19,941 bases of DNA from JBBSEZ01 sp038239195 (GTDB taxonomy: Bacteria; Planctomycetota; Planctomycetia; Gemmatales; Gemmataceae): the NCBI GenBank assembly GCA_038239195.1, contig JBBSEZ010000158.1, forward strand, positions 1 to 19,941, written 5' to 3'. Position numbers and translations under genes: made by a program. This document shows, piece after piece, positions 18,570-19,941 of this stretch; within the stretch, counting starts at the first letter, position 1; each line of letters starts with the position of its first letter. The notes under the pieces are model-generated. The model did not search any database. It saw nothing but the letters and a program-made list of their open reading frames with translations, and was not told where the DNA came from.

Positions 18570-19217
18570 ATGCCAACGATCTCCCCTTCGATCAAGACCT
18601 TGGCCGATCTTCTGGCTCGCCTCGGCGGTGTTCCTCCAGATCGCATTCGCTTCCGCCCTTTTCCCGGAACGGCGACCGTGCAAGACGTGATCGACGTGCA
18701 TCGGCAGGAAGGCAAACTGTGCGAACTGGTCGAAGGCGTGTTACTGGAGAAGGCGGTGGGCTACAACGAATCGGGGCTGGCAGTCTTCCTGGCCGGGCTC
18801 TTGAACGCGTTCGTCATTCCTCGCAATCTGGGGCTCGTGACCGGGCCGGACGGGACGGTGGAGTTGATGGCCGATCTGGTGCGGATTCCCGACGTGGCTT
18901 TCACCAACTGGGATCGGCTTCCCGGTCGCCGCCGCCCGACTTCGCCGGTGCCGAGGGTGGCCCCGAACCTCGCGGTCGAAGTCCTGAGCCGCAGCAACAC
19001 CCCCGGCGAGATGGCGGCCAAGCGGCAAGACTACTTCTCCGCCGGTGTCGAGCTGGTCTGGGAGATCGACCCTCGCGCCCGGACGGTGGCGGCGTATAGC
19101 TCGCCCACGCAAGCGACGATCCTCGGGGCTGCCGACATTCTGGATGGAGGAGTTATTCTCCCGGCGTTCACCTTGCCGGTGCGGGGGCTATTCGCAGAAC
19201 TGGATCGACACGGATAA
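18570..19217 (+). CDS. Uma2-family (DUF820) PD-(D/E)XK nuclease-fold protein
   Basis: The protein has 215 residues, a usual length for the family. The fold is shown by GKLCELVEGVLLEK (about 48-61), RIPDVAF (Asp108), LAVEVLSRSNT (Glu137) and KRQDYFSAGVELVWEIDP (Lys151 onward), in the order Asp-Glu-Lys expected of the Uma2 restriction-endonuclease-like domain. It ends LFAELDRHG, an ending I associate with planctomycete members. Such genes occur in many copies in planctomycetes and cyanobacteria and their biological role is not established; nuclease activity is inferred from the fold. ATG 18570 is chosen because AGGTGA lies 5 bases upstream; a GTG three codons earlier sits within that site. No neighbouring methylase or antitoxin gene is visible. 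Confidence 0.9.
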   Translation: MPTISPSIKTLADLLARLGGVPPDRIRFRPFPGTATVQDVIDVHRQEGKLCELVEGVLLEKAVGYNESGLAVFLAGLLNAFVIPRNLGLVTGPDGTVELMADLVRIPDVAFTNWDRLPGRRRPTSPVPRVAPNLAVEVLSRSNTPGEMAAKRQDYFSAGVELVWEIDPRARTVAAYSSPTQATILGAADILDGGVILPAFTLPVRGLFAELDRHG

Positions 19218-19254
19218 CCTCGGATGCGCTAGAGTGCCGTCGGGGGGCCACTTG

Positions 19255-19443
19255 ATGCACGCCCTTGTGATGCCCAACAAGAGCAAGTATTGTCGCGCCG
19301 CTTGTAGCAAGTGCGGTCAACGCATTCGCCCAGGGCGGCAATGTGTTTTTGGCCCAGAACGCAACAGTGGCGTTGCACGTGGCAAGACGGTGCCACTCGT
19401 CTGCCACAAAGTATGTTATGAACAACCGAAAGAGATCAAGTAG
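19255..19443 (+). CDS. Small treble-clef zinc-binding protein, function unknown
   Basis: The protein has 62 residues from ATG 19255 (57 if ATG 19270 is used). It carries Cys17-x2-Cys20 (CSKCGQRI), then about 30 residues, then His51-x2-Cys54 (CHKVCYE), with extra cysteines at 13, 30 and 50. The Cys-Cys...His-Cys pattern with KCGQxIxxG after the first pair resembles PARP-type, LIM-like or other treble-clef zinc fingers. No further domain is present. Upstream only a weak purine run (GGGGG) serves the first ATG. It follows the Uma2 gene by 37 bases in the same direction and may share its transcript. Base composition is visibly lower in GC than the kinase genes. It could act as a small nucleic-acid or protein-binding adaptor; this is a guess. 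Confidence 0.55.
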   Translation: MHALVMPNKSKYCRAACSKCGQRIRPGRQCVFGPERNSGVARGKTVPLVCHKVCYEQPKEIK

Positions 19444-19636
19444 GGCAGCGGTTCCACGGAAGGACATTCACAGTATACTTTGGGCTTTGACCTGGCGTTT
19501 TCAGGTAGTGAGTTGCGAGCATTGCTACAATCTGGTAGAAGTGGTCGCTGATGCCAGAACAAAGACGTTCCATGAGCGTCCCATGAGGCACAGACGAAGA
19601 AGTGCGTTTGCGAAAGACGCTACCAAGAAACGGTAG
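19418..19636 (+). CDS. Possible small basic protein, unrecognised
   Basis: A 72-residue frame opens at ATG 19418, overlapping the end of the zinc-protein gene by 26 bases, and stops 7 bases before the next ATG. It is rich in Arg and Lys (NNRKRSSR near the start, MRHRRRSAFAKDATKKR at the end) with a central Cys-x2-Cys (VVSCEHCYNL). I do not recognise it, and no good ribosome-binding site is seen. Overlap and spacing suit a translationally coupled gene, but random open frames of this size are common. Confidence 0.3.
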   Translation: MNNRKRSSRAAVPRKDIHSILWALTWRFQVVSCEHCYNLVEVVADARTKTFHERPMRHRRRSAFAKDATKKR

Positions 19637-19643
19637 GAATGCA

Positions 19644-19941
19644 ATGAGTCGCTTGACAAAGACGTGCTGGGGAATCATTGATGGTTTTCATAGAGACGAA
19701 CAGGTTGAATTTATCCTGGCACGTCGCCCTGAGCAGCGTGGCGAGTGGCTCGTCCCTGGTCAGCCGCCCGTCGAAGGGCAGAAGGTGAAGGTCCAGGTTA
19801 CAGCCATCTCATGGTCACATAAGGGATCTGCAATGTTGTCTACTTTGAAGGCTTCCAAAGTAGTTTACTCCTGTGGAGCCCGGGCAGGTGAGGCGGCGAT
19901 GCCTCCGAGGTGCGGGCTCGGCGTTGGCTGTAGTCCCAGGG
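19644..19941 (+). CDS. Hypothetical protein (3' end outside window)
   Basis: ATG 19644 follows TAGGAAT (a fair ribosome-binding site about 8 bases upstream), and the frame is open for the remaining 99 codons. It begins MSRLTKTCWGIIDGFHRDEQ and continues through EFILARRPEQRGEWLVPGQPP into a VKVQVTAISWSHKG strand. No family is recognised. The middle portion has a soluble, beta-rich look, with no signal peptide or membrane helix. It lies in the less GC-rich tail and runs with the preceding small frames, so it may belong to the same small operon. Confidence 0.5.
   Translation, partial: MSRLTKTCWGIIDGFHRDEQVEFILARRPEQRGEWLVPGQPPVEGQKVKVQVTAISWSHKGSAMLSTLKASKVVYSCGARAGEAAMPPRCGLGVGCSPR

Noticed and set aside
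19168..19467. Minus-strand 99-codon frame
   Set aside because: It overlaps the Uma2 end and the zinc-protein gene on the opposite strand, has no ribosome-binding site and no recognisable domain.

Overview
This window is very GC-rich chromosomal DNA that looks like a planctomycete of the Gemmata group (Gemmataceae). The evidence is gene content rather than a marker gene. There are three large membrane-anchored Ser/Thr kinases with different C-terminal repeat domains, a Uma2-family nuclease gene, a zinc-ribbon/membrane/cyclase-repeat gene fragment, and a BNR-repeat exported protein. The high GC leaves long antisense open frames under almost every real gene; these were discarded.

Layout. 1-929 (minus): 5' part of a secreted BNR/Ycf48-like propeller protein. 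1137-1442 (minus): a 101-residue helical protein of unknown role, followed by a strong hairpin. 1826-6988 (minus): a tight three-gene operon transcribed in the order vWA protein, PP2C-like phosphatase, HGD-type kinase. This matches the TerY-phosphatase-kinase (TerY-P) triad type of signalling cassette. Its kinase is unusual: it continues through a proline-rich linker and one membrane helix into three Ig-like repeats and an alpha/beta-hydrolase-like domain that appears to lack its nucleophile and histidine. 6989-7704: promoter region with divergent promoter candidates. 7705-8331 (plus): a zinc ribbon-TM-prenyltransferase-repeat gene that breaks off where it meets the next gene head-on.

8210-18436: three receptor-like kinases. 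The first (minus) has a TM helix, a beta-propeller and C-terminal TPRs. It is divergent from a plus-strand kinase with fourteen perfectly phased 21-residue leucine-rich repeats. A third, tandem kinase has about fourteen WD40 blades. Palindromic REP-like hairpins lie between the two tandem kinases.

18437-19941: a Uma2 nuclease gene preceded by two tiny overlapping frames, then a visibly less GC-rich tail with a small treble-clef zinc protein and two further small frames, the last running off the window.

How the genes work together is mostly inference. The triad should form a phosphorylation/dephosphorylation switch with a vWA scaffold, the kinase reaching across a membrane. The three kinases probably sense or recruit partners through their repeat domains. 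The triad promoter and the third kinase promoter share a TTGCGG-18-ATAAT-like layout. The strongest candidate for something undescribed is the triad with its transmembrane kinase-Ig-pseudohydrolase protein.
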